DNA from: Saccharicrinis carchari
GTDB lineage: Bacteria > Bacteroidota > Bacteroidia > Bacteroidales > Marinilabiliaceae
Length of the DNA: 64,000 nt
Assembly: GCF_900182605.1 (NCBI RefSeq)
Contig: NZ_FXTB01000006.1
Coordinates: 186,001-250,000 of the forward strand
Direction of reading: 5' to 3'
In this document: one piece after another, positions 8,738 to 16,969 of the stretch
How positions within the stretch are numbered: position 1 is the first letter of the stretch
Layout: each line of letters begins with the position of its first letter
Program-made: the position numbers and the translations under genes
The notes under the pieces: generated by a model
What the model saw: the letters and a program-made list of their open reading frames with translations, nothing else
Told to the model about the DNA's origin: nothing
Databases searched by the model: none

Positions 8738-10591
8738 ATGGCACAACTAATCAAAGGAAATAAGGATAAATGCAACCTTAGTTTCACCTGTATCAGAGTA
8801 TGCCCGGCAAAGGCCATAAAAATTGCCGATAACTATGCTAACATTATGCCCGACAGGTGTATAGGTTGTGGCAATTGCGTGGTGGTGTGTGCCCAAAAAG
8901 CCATTAGTTTCCGCAATCAGGTGGATACTGTGCGTAAAATGTTGAATAGTGATGTTAAGGTGGCCGCCATATGCGACCCCGCCATATCGGGCGAATTCGA
9001 CGATATATCCGACTACCGTAAGTTTGTAGCCATGATACGTGAGCTGGGTTTTAGCCTGGTGAGCGAAGTGGCATTTGGTGTTGATTTGGTTGCGCAGGAG
9101 TACAAAGAGCTGCTGGGCGATTTCCACGGTAAATACTACGTTAGCACGCATTGTCCGCCGGTTCGCTCGTACGTAGAAAAATATCGCCCCGGGCTGGTGG
9201 ATAACCTGGCTCCCATCGTACCCCCATTTGTGGCCATGGCCAAGGTGATGCATAAAAAATATGGCAGCGATGTTAAAGTGGTGTATATTAGCGCTTGTGT
9301 GGCGGCCAAAGATGAAGCTATGGCTTTTGCCCATACCGATGGTAAAATCGATGCAGTAATTTCCTTTCAAGAACTCCGAGCCATGTTTAAAGAGGATGAC
9401 ATTAATGAAGCCTCGGTAGAATACAGCGACTTTGATCCACCCGTAGGACGCAAAGGAGGTTTATATCCCATCAACCAGGGATTATGGCAGACGGTAGATA
9501 TGCAACAAGACTTACTGAATACCAACATCATATCTGTTGATGGACGAAATAATTTTTTGGGCTCCCTCAAAGAGTTTTCTGCCCATACTAACCTTAACCA
9601 AAACCTCGATCTGTATTATTGCGAGGGTTGTGTCATGGGGCCGGGCATGTCGCCCGGTGATAAAAAGTTTTTGCGTCAGTCTAATGTTGTCCGGTATGTA
9701 GAAAAACGCCTTAAAGTAATTGACAATACACTATGGGAAAAGGATATGAAGGAATTTAAGGACATTGATTTGAGCCGTAGCTTTAAAATAACCGACCGTA
9801 GACTCCCCCAACCCTCGGAGCAGGAAGTTCAACGCGTATTGCATGATATGGGCAAGAGTAATGTAGAGGACCAATTAGGTTGTGGCGCCTGCGGCTATCC
9901 CAGTTGCAAGGAGTTTGCAGTGGCCTACTGCCAGGGGCTCACCAATTTTGAGATGTGCTATTCCTACTCCTTAAAAACCTTGCACACCTACATCAATAAG
10001 GTTCACGCTGCTAACGAAAACTTAAAAAACACCAAGGAAGCCCTTAAAGAAAGTGAGGAAAAAGCACGCAAGGAAGAGCTGGCAGCCCGCGAGGCCGCAG
10101 AAACCATTACCGCCATGCTCAATAAAATAAGGGCAGGTATTGTTATGGTTGATGCCAGGCTGAATATCATCGAAGCTAATCTGAGCTTCGTGAATATGAT
10201 GGGCGAAGATGCTAAACAGCTTAACGAGATAATACCCGGATTAAAAGGAGCCGACATCAATACCTTTCTCCCCTTTGGTGCCATGTTCAGTACGGTATTG
10301 CAAACCGGACAAGAAATCATCAATCGCGACACCACTCAGGACGATGTCATACTAAACGTATCGGTGTTTACCATTAAAAAGCATCAAATTGTTGGTGGTA
10401 TCATCCGCGACCTTACCGCACCTGAGGTCCGACGCGAAGAGGTCATCAATCGGGCACGTTCCGTTATCCGCGACAATCTGCAAACAGTGCAGCAAATAGC
10501 CTTTTTGCTGGGTGAGAGCGCTTCAAAAACCGAAAAAGTATTAAGCTCCATCATCGAAGCACAAAAATTGGGAGACAGCCATGGAGGTTAA
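8738..10591 (+). CDS. Sensor-type [FeFe]-hydrogenase-like protein: ferredoxin + H-domain + Fe-S + coiled coil + PAS
   Basis: The 617 residues show a clear order. The N-terminal ferredoxin comes first; its second cluster is intact (C41, C44, C47, C51), but the first site has only C12, C18 and C22. An H-cluster domain (about 70-320) has diverged motifs: L1 is STHCPPV (C139, with H138 where the proton-transfer Cys usually sits), L2 is SACVAAKDE (C187) and L3 is YCEGCVMGPG (C295, C298, spacing CxxC). A Fes-type site follows (C382, C385, C390), then a charged coiled coil (about 415-450) and a PAS domain (about 455-560). Catalytic hydrogenases lack PAS domains, so a sensing role is likely. The stop overlaps the start of the SpoIIE phosphatase gene by 11 bp, suggesting translational coupling and a sensor-output pair. 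Confidence 0.88.
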   Translation: MAQLIKGNKDKCNLSFTCIRVCPAKAIKIADNYANIMPDRCIGCGNCVVVCAQKAISFRNQVDTVRKMLNSDVKVAAICDPAISGEFDDISDYRKFVAMIRELGFSLVSEVAFGVDLVAQEYKELLGDFHGKYYVSTHCPPVRSYVEKYRPGLVDNLAPIVPPFVAMAKVMHKKYGSDVKVVYISACVAAKDEAMAFAHTDGKIDAVISFQELRAMFKEDDINEASVEYSDFDPPVGRKGGLYPINQGLWQTVDMQQDLLNTNIISVDGRNNFLGSLKEFSAHTNLNQNLDLYYCEGCVMGPGMSPGDKKFLRQSNVVRYVEKRLKVIDNTLWEKDMKEFKDIDLSRSFKITDRRLPQPSEQEVQRVLHDMGKSNVEDQLGCGACGYPSCKEFAVAYCQGLTNFEMCYSYSLKTLHTYINKVHAANENLKNTKEALKESEEKARKEELAAREAAETITAMLNKIRAGIVMVDARLNIIEANLSFVNMMGEDAKQLNEIIPGLKGADINTFLPFGAMFSTVLQTGQEIINRDTTQDDVILNVSVFTIKKHQIVGGIIRDLTAPEVRREEVINRARSVIRDNLQTVQQIAFLLGESASKTEKVLSSIIEAQKLGDSHGG

Positions 10592-11774
10592 AGAACCAGA
10601 TTTTTTTCTCGACATCGACTGCCAGCAAAATAACCATTTTGGCGAATACATCTGTGGCGATGTGTTTCTTTCCCGCCGAATCAAAGAGGATGCACGCACC
10701 ATTGTGGTTCTTTCGGATGGAATGGGCAGTGGCGTTAAAGCCAATGTGCTGGCCACCCTAACCGCATCCATGGCCGTCAACTTTACCGTGGAACACAAAG
10801 AGGTGCAGCGAACAGCCGAAATTATAATGAACACCTTACCGGTATGCAGCGTGCGTAAGGTGAGCTACTCTACTTTTACCATCATTGATATCGACGATGA
10901 GGGAAGCACTACCATTGTGGAGTACGACAATCCTCGTTGCCTTATTATGCGCAGCCATCGTCCGTTCGATCCGGGATGGAACGAGATTACCCTCGATAGT
11001 AAACGCAACAAAGGAAAAAAACTACATACCTGCCATTTTCAGGCCCGCAAGGAGGACCGGATATTTTTTTGGTCGGATGGCATTGTTCAATCGGGTATGG
11101 GTAGCAAAACACTGCCCTTTGGCTGGGGACGCGACGAAGCCGAACTGTATGTGATTAAAAGTGTTAAAAACACCCCATTTATCGCCTCGGCCAAACTGTC
11201 GCGCAAAATTGTTAATATGGCTTCACTCAACGATGGAGGCAGCCCGCTGGACGACACTTCCTGCGGCATTATCTATCTGCGCGAACCACGCAGACTCCTG
11301 TTTGTAACAGGGCCCCCTTTCGATGAAAAAACAGATGTAGACTTTGCCTTGAAAGTACAACGTTTTGGTGGAAAAAAAATAGTGAGCGGAGGAACAACAG
11401 CCGAAATTATAGCTCGCGAACTGGGTCTGAAATTTTCCTCGGGGCTTGATATGTCCGATCCGGACCTGCCCCCTACTGCACAAATGGAAGGTATTGATTT
11501 GGTTACCGAAGGAATACTCACCTTGGGCAAGGTAGTGCGGATAATGGAGCATTTTGATAAAAACAGCACCCTTGGCAAAGGACCGGCAAATCAAATTGTA
11601 AAGCTTTTTTTAGAGAGCGACAAAATACAAATCATCAATGGAACACGCATCAACGTAGCCCATCAGGACCCCAGCTTACCTGTAGAGCTCGAAATACGGC
11701 GCACCGTGGTCAAACGTATCGCCCACCTGCTCGAGAGTAAGTTCCTGAAAGAAGTTTCAATGGAGTATATATAG
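10581..11774 (+). CDS. SpoIIE-type PP2C serine/threonine phosphatase with uncharacterised C-terminal domain
   Basis: Residues about 10-235 are a SpoIIE/PP2C phosphatase domain. DGMGSGVKAN carries the metal-binding aspartate, IFFWSDGIVQ a second, and LDDTSCGII the last. Residues 236-397 form a further domain beginning with RRLLFVTGPPFDE and containing GGTTAEIIARELG, which I do not recognise. SpoIIE phosphatases dephosphorylate anti-anti-sigma or similar switch proteins. The start codon lies inside the PAS-hydrogenase gene, so the two are coupled. Together with the RsbW-like ATPases at 14429 and 18471, it makes a partner-switching type of circuit likely, although no STAS antagonist is seen in the cluster. 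Confidence 0.88.
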   Translation: MEVKEPDFFLDIDCQQNNHFGEYICGDVFLSRRIKEDARTIVVLSDGMGSGVKANVLATLTASMAVNFTVEHKEVQRTAEIIMNTLPVCSVRKVSYSTFTIIDIDDEGSTTIVEYDNPRCLIMRSHRPFDPGWNEITLDSKRNKGKKLHTCHFQARKEDRIFFWSDGIVQSGMGSKTLPFGWGRDEAELYVIKSVKNTPFIASAKLSRKIVNMASLNDGGSPLDDTSCGIIYLREPRRLLFVTGPPFDEKTDVDFALKVQRFGGKKIVSGGTTAEIIARELGLKFSSGLDMSDPDLPPTAQMEGIDLVTEGILTLGKVVRIMEHFDKNSTLGKGPANQIVKLFLESDKIQIINGTRINVAHQDPSLPVELEIRRTVVKRIAHLLESKFLKEVSMEYI

Positions 11775-11789
11775 TGCATTTAAGAAAAC

Positions 11790-12070
11790 CCGGTATTTTT
11801 TGAGTGGCTCGATAAAAAAGCAACCAACGCAAATGCCGTCATCATGCAGCCACAACCTGGTTTTAGGAAATGTAGGAAAGTTTACAATAATCGACAGCTC
11901 ACCTGATTGTGCCGCATCCCTTCCCGCATAACCGGCTTCACTGAATTGCAGAGGCTTTTTACTATCGGTAAAAACCTGGGTTCTTCCTCCACCGAGTGCC
12001 ACCCTAAGTAGCGCCAGGAGTAATCCTCAAGCTTCAAATCCCACCCAAAGCCGCCCCACTCCAAGCCTCA
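11790..12070 (-). pseudogene. Possible frameshifted gene remnant, family unknown
   Basis: This lies within a 446-bp stretch (11775-12220) that has no intact gene. Two minus-strand frames look protein-like and join near 12002. The upstream frame reads EWGGFGWDLKLEDYSWRYL; after a shift the downstream frame continues with GGGRTQVFTDSKKPLQFSE and FPKTRLWLHDDGICVGCFF. The composition is that of a folded protein rather than random translation, but I cannot name a family and there is no clear start. It could also be chance. The rest of the interval shows nothing I can identify apart from the leader of the pirin gene. Confidence 0.25.
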
Positions 12071-12220
12071 ATAGAACAAAGCTCAAAGTATTATGTTATT
12101 GAGATAAAACATTTAAAGCACAAGTAAGATGGAACAGGGCCCTTAATGGCCGGTTCTATCATACTCCTGAATTTGAAGGAGCCAATCGAATACCAATAAA
12201 GAACAAATATTTGTAATAAG

Positions 12221-13099
12221 ATGAAAATAAAAACAGTAGAACAAGTTGTAAGCCCCATGCAACCGCATTTTGTGGGCGATGGCTTTCGGGTTCATAATTT
12301 TATCCCCAGCGTTAAGGGCTTAAGCATGCAGAGAATGGATCCATTTATACTGATGGACTATAATTCCAAATTTTTTTTCCCGCCAGCCGACAAACCAAGA
12401 GGAGTTGGCGTTCACCCCCATAAAGGCTTTGAAACGGTTACCATAGCTTATCAGGGAAAAGTAGCTCACCACGATAGTAGTGGCGGCGGTGGTGTAATAG
12501 GCCAGGGCGATATTCAATGGATGACGGCCGCAAGCGGTGTGTTGCATAAAGAATATCACGAAGAGGAATGGAGTAAGCAAGGGGGCGATTTTCAGATGGT
12601 GCAACTTTGGGTAAACCTACCAAAAAAAGACAAAGAAAGTACACCTAAATACCAAGCTATAAAACACAGCGATATCAAGTGCTATCAACTGGAAGGTAAG
12701 CAAGGTGAAGTTAGGGTTATAGCCGGCGAATACAAAGGTGTGTTAGGCACCGCCTCTACTTTTACACCCATTCACATGTTCAATGCAAAACTAAAAAAAG
12801 AGGGCACAACTGACTTTACGTTCCCTGCCAATTATAACACAGCACTGTTAGTAATTGAAGGCAGCATAACGATAAACGATAACACTAAAGCACCCACCAA
12901 CCATTTTGTGCTCATGGCCAACGATGGCGAAAAATTTAAAATAAAAGCTACTGATGATGCATTAGTACTGGTTTTAAGCGGGCACCCCATCAACGAACCC
13001 ATTGCAGCTCAAGGTCCTTTTGTGATGAATACGAAAGCAGAGTTACAACAGGCCTTCCATGATTTCAACTCCGGCAAATATGGCTATTTGGAAGATTAA
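12221..13099 (+). CDS. Pirin family protein
   Basis: The 292 residues form a bicupin of the pirin type. The N-terminal cupin (about 20-130) has the HPHKGFETVTI metal-binding segment followed by DSSGGGGVIGQGDIQWMTAASG and HKEYHEE, which supply the His/Glu ligands. The C-terminal half is a second, more diverged cupin. Bacterial pirins bind Fe or other metals, and some have quercetinase activity; the natural role here is unknown. The gene stands alone between the signalling genes, followed by a 14-bp perfect hairpin. Confidence 0.92.
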   Translation: MKIKTVEQVVSPMQPHFVGDGFRVHNFIPSVKGLSMQRMDPFILMDYNSKFFFPPADKPRGVGVHPHKGFETVTIAYQGKVAHHDSSGGGGVIGQGDIQWMTAASGVLHKEYHEEEWSKQGGDFQMVQLWVNLPKKDKESTPKYQAIKHSDIKCYQLEGKQGEVRVIAGEYKGVLGTASTFTPIHMFNAKLKKEGTTDFTFPANYNTALLVIEGSITINDNTKAPTNHFVLMANDGEKFKIKATDDALVLVLSGHPINEPIAAQGPFVMNTKAELQQAFHDFNSGKYGYLED

Positions 13100-13124
13100 A
13101 GCAACAACGCTTTCACCACTCCTT

Positions 13125-13167
13125 TTAGCCTGCCCTATTCATAAAATCTACGGATAGGGCAGGCTAA
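13125..13167. terminator. Perfect 14-bp hairpin after the pirin gene (REP-like core)
   Basis: TTAGCCTGCCCTAT at 13125-13138 pairs perfectly with ATAGGGCAGGCTAA at 13154-13167 across a 15-base loop. There is no T-run. It may act as a terminator or as an mRNA-stabilising hairpin. It shares the 10-mer GGGCAGGCTA with the palindromes at 14351-14394. Confidence 0.6.
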
Positions 13168-13234
13168 CGATATTATCTGCAATATTCCATCATTTTTCAT
13201 ATCTTTAATGCTTATGAAATTTGGTTTTTTGATA

Positions 13235-13265
13235 GGGTCAGGAATAAGATGGGGTCAGGAATAAG
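13235..13265. repeat. Two-copy direct repeat, period 17
   Basis: GGGTCAGGAATAAG occurs at 13235-13248 and again at 13252-13265. It lies just upstream of the small acetyltransferase gene. Function unknown. Confidence 0.6.
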
Positions 13266-13294
13266 TTATAAGAACCAGTACTAAAAACATCTAA

Positions 13295-13591
13295 ATGCAT
13301 AACACTATGGCAAAGATAAAACATGAGGACAATGGTAAACAAGGACGCTTTGTAATTTATGAAAAGGACATTTTTGCAGGCAAAATGACTTATACCTGGG
13401 CCGGAGAAACTCAATTTATTATTGAGCACACCACCGTGGAAGCTAAGTTTACCGGTAAAGGTCTGGGTAAGCAAATGGTAATGGAGGCGGTAAAATTTGC
13501 GCGTAAAAAGAAGGCCAAAATTACCGCCCGATGCTCTTATGCTGCCAAAGTACTTGAATCCGACGACAGCATAAATGATGTTAGGGGATAA
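13295..13591 (+). CDS. Small GNAT-type N-acetyltransferase (YjdJ/Gcn5-like)
   Basis: The 98 residues match the compact GNAT proteins of about 90-100 residues. A beta-strand FVIYEKDIFAGKMTYTW is followed by the acetyl-CoA loop FTGKGLGKQMV, helix MEAVKFARKKKAKI, and the C-terminal CSYAAKVLES strand with a conserved cysteine. The second Met at 13307 could be the start, since homology begins at MAKIKHED. The substrate is unknown. It stands apart from the hydrogenase signalling genes in function and may be an insertion into that region. Confidence 0.8.
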   Translation: MHNTMAKIKHEDNGKQGRFVIYEKDIFAGKMTYTWAGETQFIIEHTTVEAKFTGKGLGKQMVMEAVKFARKKKAKITARCSYAAKVLESDDSINDVRG

Positions 13592-13919
13592 ATTACTATT
13601 CTCAATGGGAGTTTAATTTACATTATGTAGGAACTAAGTCATGGTTGAAAGATACAAGCAACTCATAACTCCCTTTGCCCAATTTATGCTTCTCCAAGTC
13701 AAAATCAAAGTCATTCCCCAAACCCCTCACCACCCCCTATTGCTAACATTTCTCTTTTTCTTCTAATCCGATCGTATCTCGCCGCTATTCCTGGCCATTT
13801 CCATTTATTTCTATTTGCCCTATTTAGACTGATTATGTATTACAGCATACATGATAATCCCCGTTTTTTTTTTGAAGGATACATTGTATTTTACAAGTGA
13901 TTAACGAATAGTTTCTTTA
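13592..13919. other. Intergenic region, no gene seen
   Basis: These 328 bp are AT-rich with a pyrimidine-rich central part and have stop codons in all frames. A run of T (13863-13873) precedes the DRTGG gene. I see no RNA gene, repeat or clear promoter. Confidence 0.5.
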
Positions 13920-14264
13920 ATGAAAATAAAAGAGATTGCGGATATACTGGATGCCCAGGTGGTATGTGGTTCGGAATATTTAGAAAACGAGATAACCCGT
14001 GGTTTTGCCAGCGATTTAATGAGCGACGTACTAACCTTAGATACCGATAAGGTGGTACTGATAACCGGCTTGGCTAATGTACAAACCATCCGAACCGTAG
14101 AAATGTCGGAAATTAATTGCATTGTGTTTGTGCGTAACAAGCAGGTAACACCGCAAATGCTGGAACTGGCGGGCATGGAAGGTTTAGTACTAATACAATG
14201 TAAATATTCCATGTTTAAAGCTGTGGGCAAGTTATACGAGGCAGGTTTGTTACCCGTTTATTAA
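13920..14264 (+). CDS. DRTGG domain protein 1
   Basis: The 114 residues form a single DRTGG domain: MKIKEIADILDAQVVCG, then E-I-T-R-G-F-ASDLMSDVL, a VVLITGL strand and IVFVRNKQVTPQMLELA. DRTGG domains occur as regulatory parts of phosphotransacetylase and CBS/DHH proteins and as solo proteins beside sensory [FeFe]-hydrogenase genes. The ligand is not known; a nucleotide is possible. The protein is paralogous to the one at 16551 (for example SDLMSDV against SDLLSDV). Context suggests it is a switch or ligand-binding element of the hydrogenase signalling cluster. Confidence 0.85.
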   Translation: MKIKEIADILDAQVVCGSEYLENEITRGFASDLMSDVLTLDTDKVVLITGLANVQTIRTVEMSEINCIVFVRNKQVTPQMLELAGMEGLVLIQCKYSMFKAVGKLYEAGLLPVY

Positions 14265-14350
14265 AGCATTATGAAACGCGCCATAGCCTGCTCTTCGAAA
14301 GCGGAGAGAATACTTCTCACAAAGAGGGACTGATTAGTTTGGGAGAGTTC

Positions 14351-14394
14351 CCCCGATAAAAAATCGGGGCAGGCTATCCCGCAATGGCGGGATA
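14351..14394. repeat. Tandem palindromes (REP-like element)
   Basis: Two adjacent hairpins stand before the ATPase gene: CCCCGAT (14351-14357) with ATCGGGG (14363-14369), then TATCCCGC (14375-14382) with GCGGGATA (14387-14394). The linking GGGCAGGCTA recurs in the hairpin at 13125-13167. Confidence 0.65.
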
Positions 14395-14428
14395 AGTTAG
14401 TGGCAATTAAAAAAGAATATCTAGACAC

Positions 14429-14839
14429 ATGAAATTTGTTTATGAAGTAGAGGGAGGAGATTTTTCCAAGGCGGGCAACGCTGCAAGTGGCGTAAAAAAA
14501 GTACTGAAACAACTGAACGTAAATCCTAAAGTGATTAAACGAACAGTGGTAGCCTTGTACGAAGCCGAAGTTAATATAGTGGCTCATGCCTACAAGGGTA
14601 CCATAAACATTAACATTAACACAGCAGATATATCTATTGTTTTGGATGATGAAGGGCCCGGCATACCCGATATTGAACTGGCCATGCGCGAGGGCTTCTC
14701 AACAGCATCCAGTGAAGTACGTGAAATGGGTTTCGGTGCAGGGATGGGGCTTCCCAATATAAAAAAGAATGTAGACGAGCTTAAGGTGAGCAGCATAGTA
14801 AACAAAGGAACCAAAGTAGAGATGAAAACTAATTTATAG
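14429..14839 (+). CDS. RsbW-like anti-sigma-type ATPase (HATPase_c_2)
   Basis: The 136 residues are a GHKL ATPase of the RsbW/SpoIIAB kind: an EAEVNIVAHAY N-box, DDEGPGIPDIELAM (G1 box) and the glycine-rich FGAGMGLPNIKKNVDEL lid (G2). Such proteins are serine kinases and sigma-factor binders that are counteracted by SpoIIE-type phosphatases; one is encoded at 10581. The usual STAS phospho-acceptor partner is not visible nearby, so the substrate may be unconventional. Position inside the cluster supports a role in the hydrogenase signalling relay. Confidence 0.87.
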   Translation: MKFVYEVEGGDFSKAGNAASGVKKVLKQLNVNPKVIKRTVVALYEAEVNIVAHAYKGTINININTADISIVLDDEGPGIPDIELAMREGFSTASSEVREMGFGAGMGLPNIKKNVDELKVSSIVNKGTKVEMKTNL

Positions 14840-15190
14840 AACTTGTAAGATTCCTATGAAACAAAAAAATACCAATGACGGCTAATAATTGACATAGATA
14901 ATGTTTACGAGAATTGACGAATTCTTTTTTTGATGGATTTTTAGTTTTATAAATTATTCGAAACGTGCAACATGAAATATTTTCTTTGCTTCGTTTCTTT
15001 TATCACGAAAAAAAAATGAAGAGCCCCCTCCGGCTAAAGGAGAGTAGAGGGGGACACATAGCTTAAAAGGTTTCAAGTGAATGATTGCCGTATTTCTATA
15101 GCCATACCCTCTCCCTGCAAGTCTTTTCTAACGTTAGGGAAAGACTAAAGAGCGTATTTGTATAATCTGTTAAGAGAACCATCAACGCAA
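14840..15190. other. Intergenic region with hairpins
   Basis: There is no coding potential. CCCCCTC (15024-15030) pairs with GAGGGGG (15047-15053). Closer to the next gene, AGTCTTT (15120-15126) pairs with AAAGACT (15140-15146) around the palindrome CTAACGTTAG (15128-15137). The second hairpin ends 45 bp before the hydrogenase-like start codon and could act in the leader. Confidence 0.5.
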
Positions 15191-16564
15191 ATGAAAAAGC
15201 AACAAATATATCATGCCTTAAAGGTTGACAAAGATATTTGTTACGGATGCACCCATTGCATGAGTGTGTGCCCTACCGATGCTATTCGTATAAACAAGGG
15301 TAAAGCGTTGATACTCAAAAAGCGATGCGTAGATTGTGGCGAATGTCTTAAGGCCTGCCCCGTAGATGCCATTTATGTAGAGCAGGACGATTGGGACAAT
15401 ATATTTGATTATGAATGCCGCGTGGCACTGGTACCGGCAGTTTTTACAGGTCAGTTTCCTACTTCCATTTCCGAAGAGGAGATATTTAGCATTATGAAGG
15501 AATTGGGCTTTACCCATGTTTTTCAGGCCGAATTTATGGTGGATGTTATCAATGGCCTCATGAACGACCAGATGCAGTCGAAAGCCGAAAAGCCCCTGAT
15601 ATCCACCTTTTGTCCTTCCGTTGTTCGACTCATACAGGTCAAGTTTCCATCGCTGATCGATAATATAGCCTCGGTAAAACCACCGGTAGATGCTTCGGCG
15701 GCTTTTTATCGCAAGTTGTTGGCTACTCAAGGCGTGCCCGAAAAAGAAATAGGTATTTTTTATATTACCCCTTGTGCTGCTAAAATTGCTGCCCTCAAAG
15801 GCATAAACAATGATGAAGATACAGTGATAAACGGGGTAATTAATATGCGCTACCTCTACAATAAACTATATACCCGAATAAAAAATAACAAAACAGGAAC
15901 CAGCCAACTTCCCGTCCTTCCTCATCTGTCCGCAAAAGCTACGCAATGGAGTTTAACGCGTGGCGAAACCGATAACATGAAGGGTACCTGCCTTGCCGTG
16001 GACGAAATACATAATGTAATAGAGTTTTTAGAGCTTCTGGAAAATGAGGAGATTCCAACGGTAGATTACCTGGAGTTGCGTGCCTGCGATCAAGGCTGTG
16101 CCGGAGGGGTGCTGCTACATGGCAACCGCTTTTTAACCGTAGAAAGAATGAAACTGAGAGCAAAGCAGTTAGAAAGTGAAAACGGCGATGTGGATTGGAA
16201 AGCGCATAATGACATTATTGAAGATAAAGATTTATTTATAAGTAAGGTAAATCCCTTGCCAGCCATGGCGCTGGATACAGATTTTTCAAAAGCCTTAAAA
16301 AAAATGGAACGCATCCGAAACCTGATGTGCTATTTACCGGGTATCGATTGTGGTGCCTGTGGATCGCCCCATTGCCAGGCTTTGGCCGAAGATGTAGTGC
16401 AACGCAAAGCCAACCTGAGTAACTGTGTTTTTTTACAGCGGATGATGGAAAAAAGCAATAAGCTAAGTAGTGAGCACGCCATTCGTATCATTGAAAAAAC
16501 ATGGGGCAAAGACAGATTGAGTAAGGACTGTAAAAAGTTAGGAGCTAAAAATGAAGGTATGTGA
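15191..16564 (+). CDS. Second H-cluster-like Fe-S protein (sensor-type [FeFe]-hydrogenase family), no PAS domain
   Basis: Counting from the ATG at 15191 (457 residues; the frame is open from a TTG at 15158), there is a complete 2[4Fe-4S] ferredoxin (C17, C20, C23, C27; C46, C49, C52, C56). An H-cluster-like domain follows: L1 is STFCPSV (C141, with F140 at the proton-transfer position), L2 is TPCAAK (C195) and L3 is RACDQGC (C299, C303). A C-terminal Fes-type site GIDCGACGSPHC and a late NCVF cysteine complete it. It has no output domain of its own. The 3' end overlaps the second DRTGG gene by 14 bp, which ties the two functionally. Catalysis is doubtful; redox or H2 sensing, or electron transfer, is more likely. 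Confidence 0.87.
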   Translation: MKKQQIYHALKVDKDICYGCTHCMSVCPTDAIRINKGKALILKKRCVDCGECLKACPVDAIYVEQDDWDNIFDYECRVALVPAVFTGQFPTSISEEEIFSIMKELGFTHVFQAEFMVDVINGLMNDQMQSKAEKPLISTFCPSVVRLIQVKFPSLIDNIASVKPPVDASAAFYRKLLATQGVPEKEIGIFYITPCAAKIAALKGINNDEDTVINGVINMRYLYNKLYTRIKNNKTGTSQLPVLPHLSAKATQWSLTRGETDNMKGTCLAVDEIHNVIEFLELLENEEIPTVDYLELRACDQGCAGGVLLHGNRFLTVERMKLRAKQLESENGDVDWKAHNDIIEDKDLFISKVNPLPAMALDTDFSKALKKMERIRNLMCYLPGIDCGACGSPHCQALAEDVVQRKANLSNCVFLQRMMEKSNKLSSEHAIRIIEKTWGKDRLSKDCKKLGAKNEGM

Positions 16565-16889
16565 TTTGGTCGATCAACTCGACTTAAAAGTATTTTGTGG
16601 TAATCAAGGCATCAACAATTCTGTGCTTGGCGCTTATGTGTCCGATTTACTAAGCGATGTGATGGGCAACGTAGATGAAAACCAAGTATGGATTACCCTG
16701 CAAACCCACAAAAACGTTGTGGCTATCGCTTCTTTAAAAGAGGTAGCAGCCATCATTCTGGTTAAAGGCCACGAGCCCGAGCAAGCAGCCCGGGAACAAA
16801 GCAACCAGGAAGGCATCCCCATATTGGGAACCAAACTGGAAACCTTTGAAATAGCCGGCAAATTATATGCGCTGTTAGAAAAAAGATAA
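16551..16889 (+). CDS. DRTGG domain protein 2
   Basis: This 112-residue protein is a solo DRTGG domain (MKVCDLVDQLDLKVFCG, SDLLSDVMGN, QVWITLQTH, IILVKGHEPEQAA). It parallels the protein at 13920, with the same fold elements at the same positions. The start codon lies inside the preceding H-cluster-like gene (14-bp overlap), so translation is probably coupled. The two DRTGG copies each neighbour a different signalling protein, which suggests specialised ligands or partners. The precise role is unknown. Confidence 0.85.
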   Translation: MKVCDLVDQLDLKVFCGNQGINNSVLGAYVSDLLSDVMGNVDENQVWITLQTHKNVVAIASLKEVAAIILVKGHEPEQAAREQSNQEGIPILGTKLETFEIAGKLYALLEKR

Positions 16890-16937
16890 TAAAAATTAAC
16901 GCGGTGTCCCTGTGCCACTGTGTTCATTTGTCTTTAT

Positions 16938-16961
16938 ACTTGATACTAAAAACTTGATACT
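16938..16961. repeat. Two copies of ACTTGATACT before the PHP gene
   Basis: ACTTGATACT is found at 16938-16947 and 16952-16961, a 14-bp period, ending 8 bp before the PHP start codon. The same 9-mer core CTTGATACT occurs at 23676-23684 and in reverse orientation at 23468-23476. Confidence 0.6.
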
Positions 16962-16969
16962 CATTTACA

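Noticed and set aside
8747-9370. A long minus-strand open frame inside the sensor-hydrogenase gene
   Set aside because: The plus-strand frame has clear Fe-S motifs; the antisense frame is His- and Thr-rich without any domain, as expected of a shadow.
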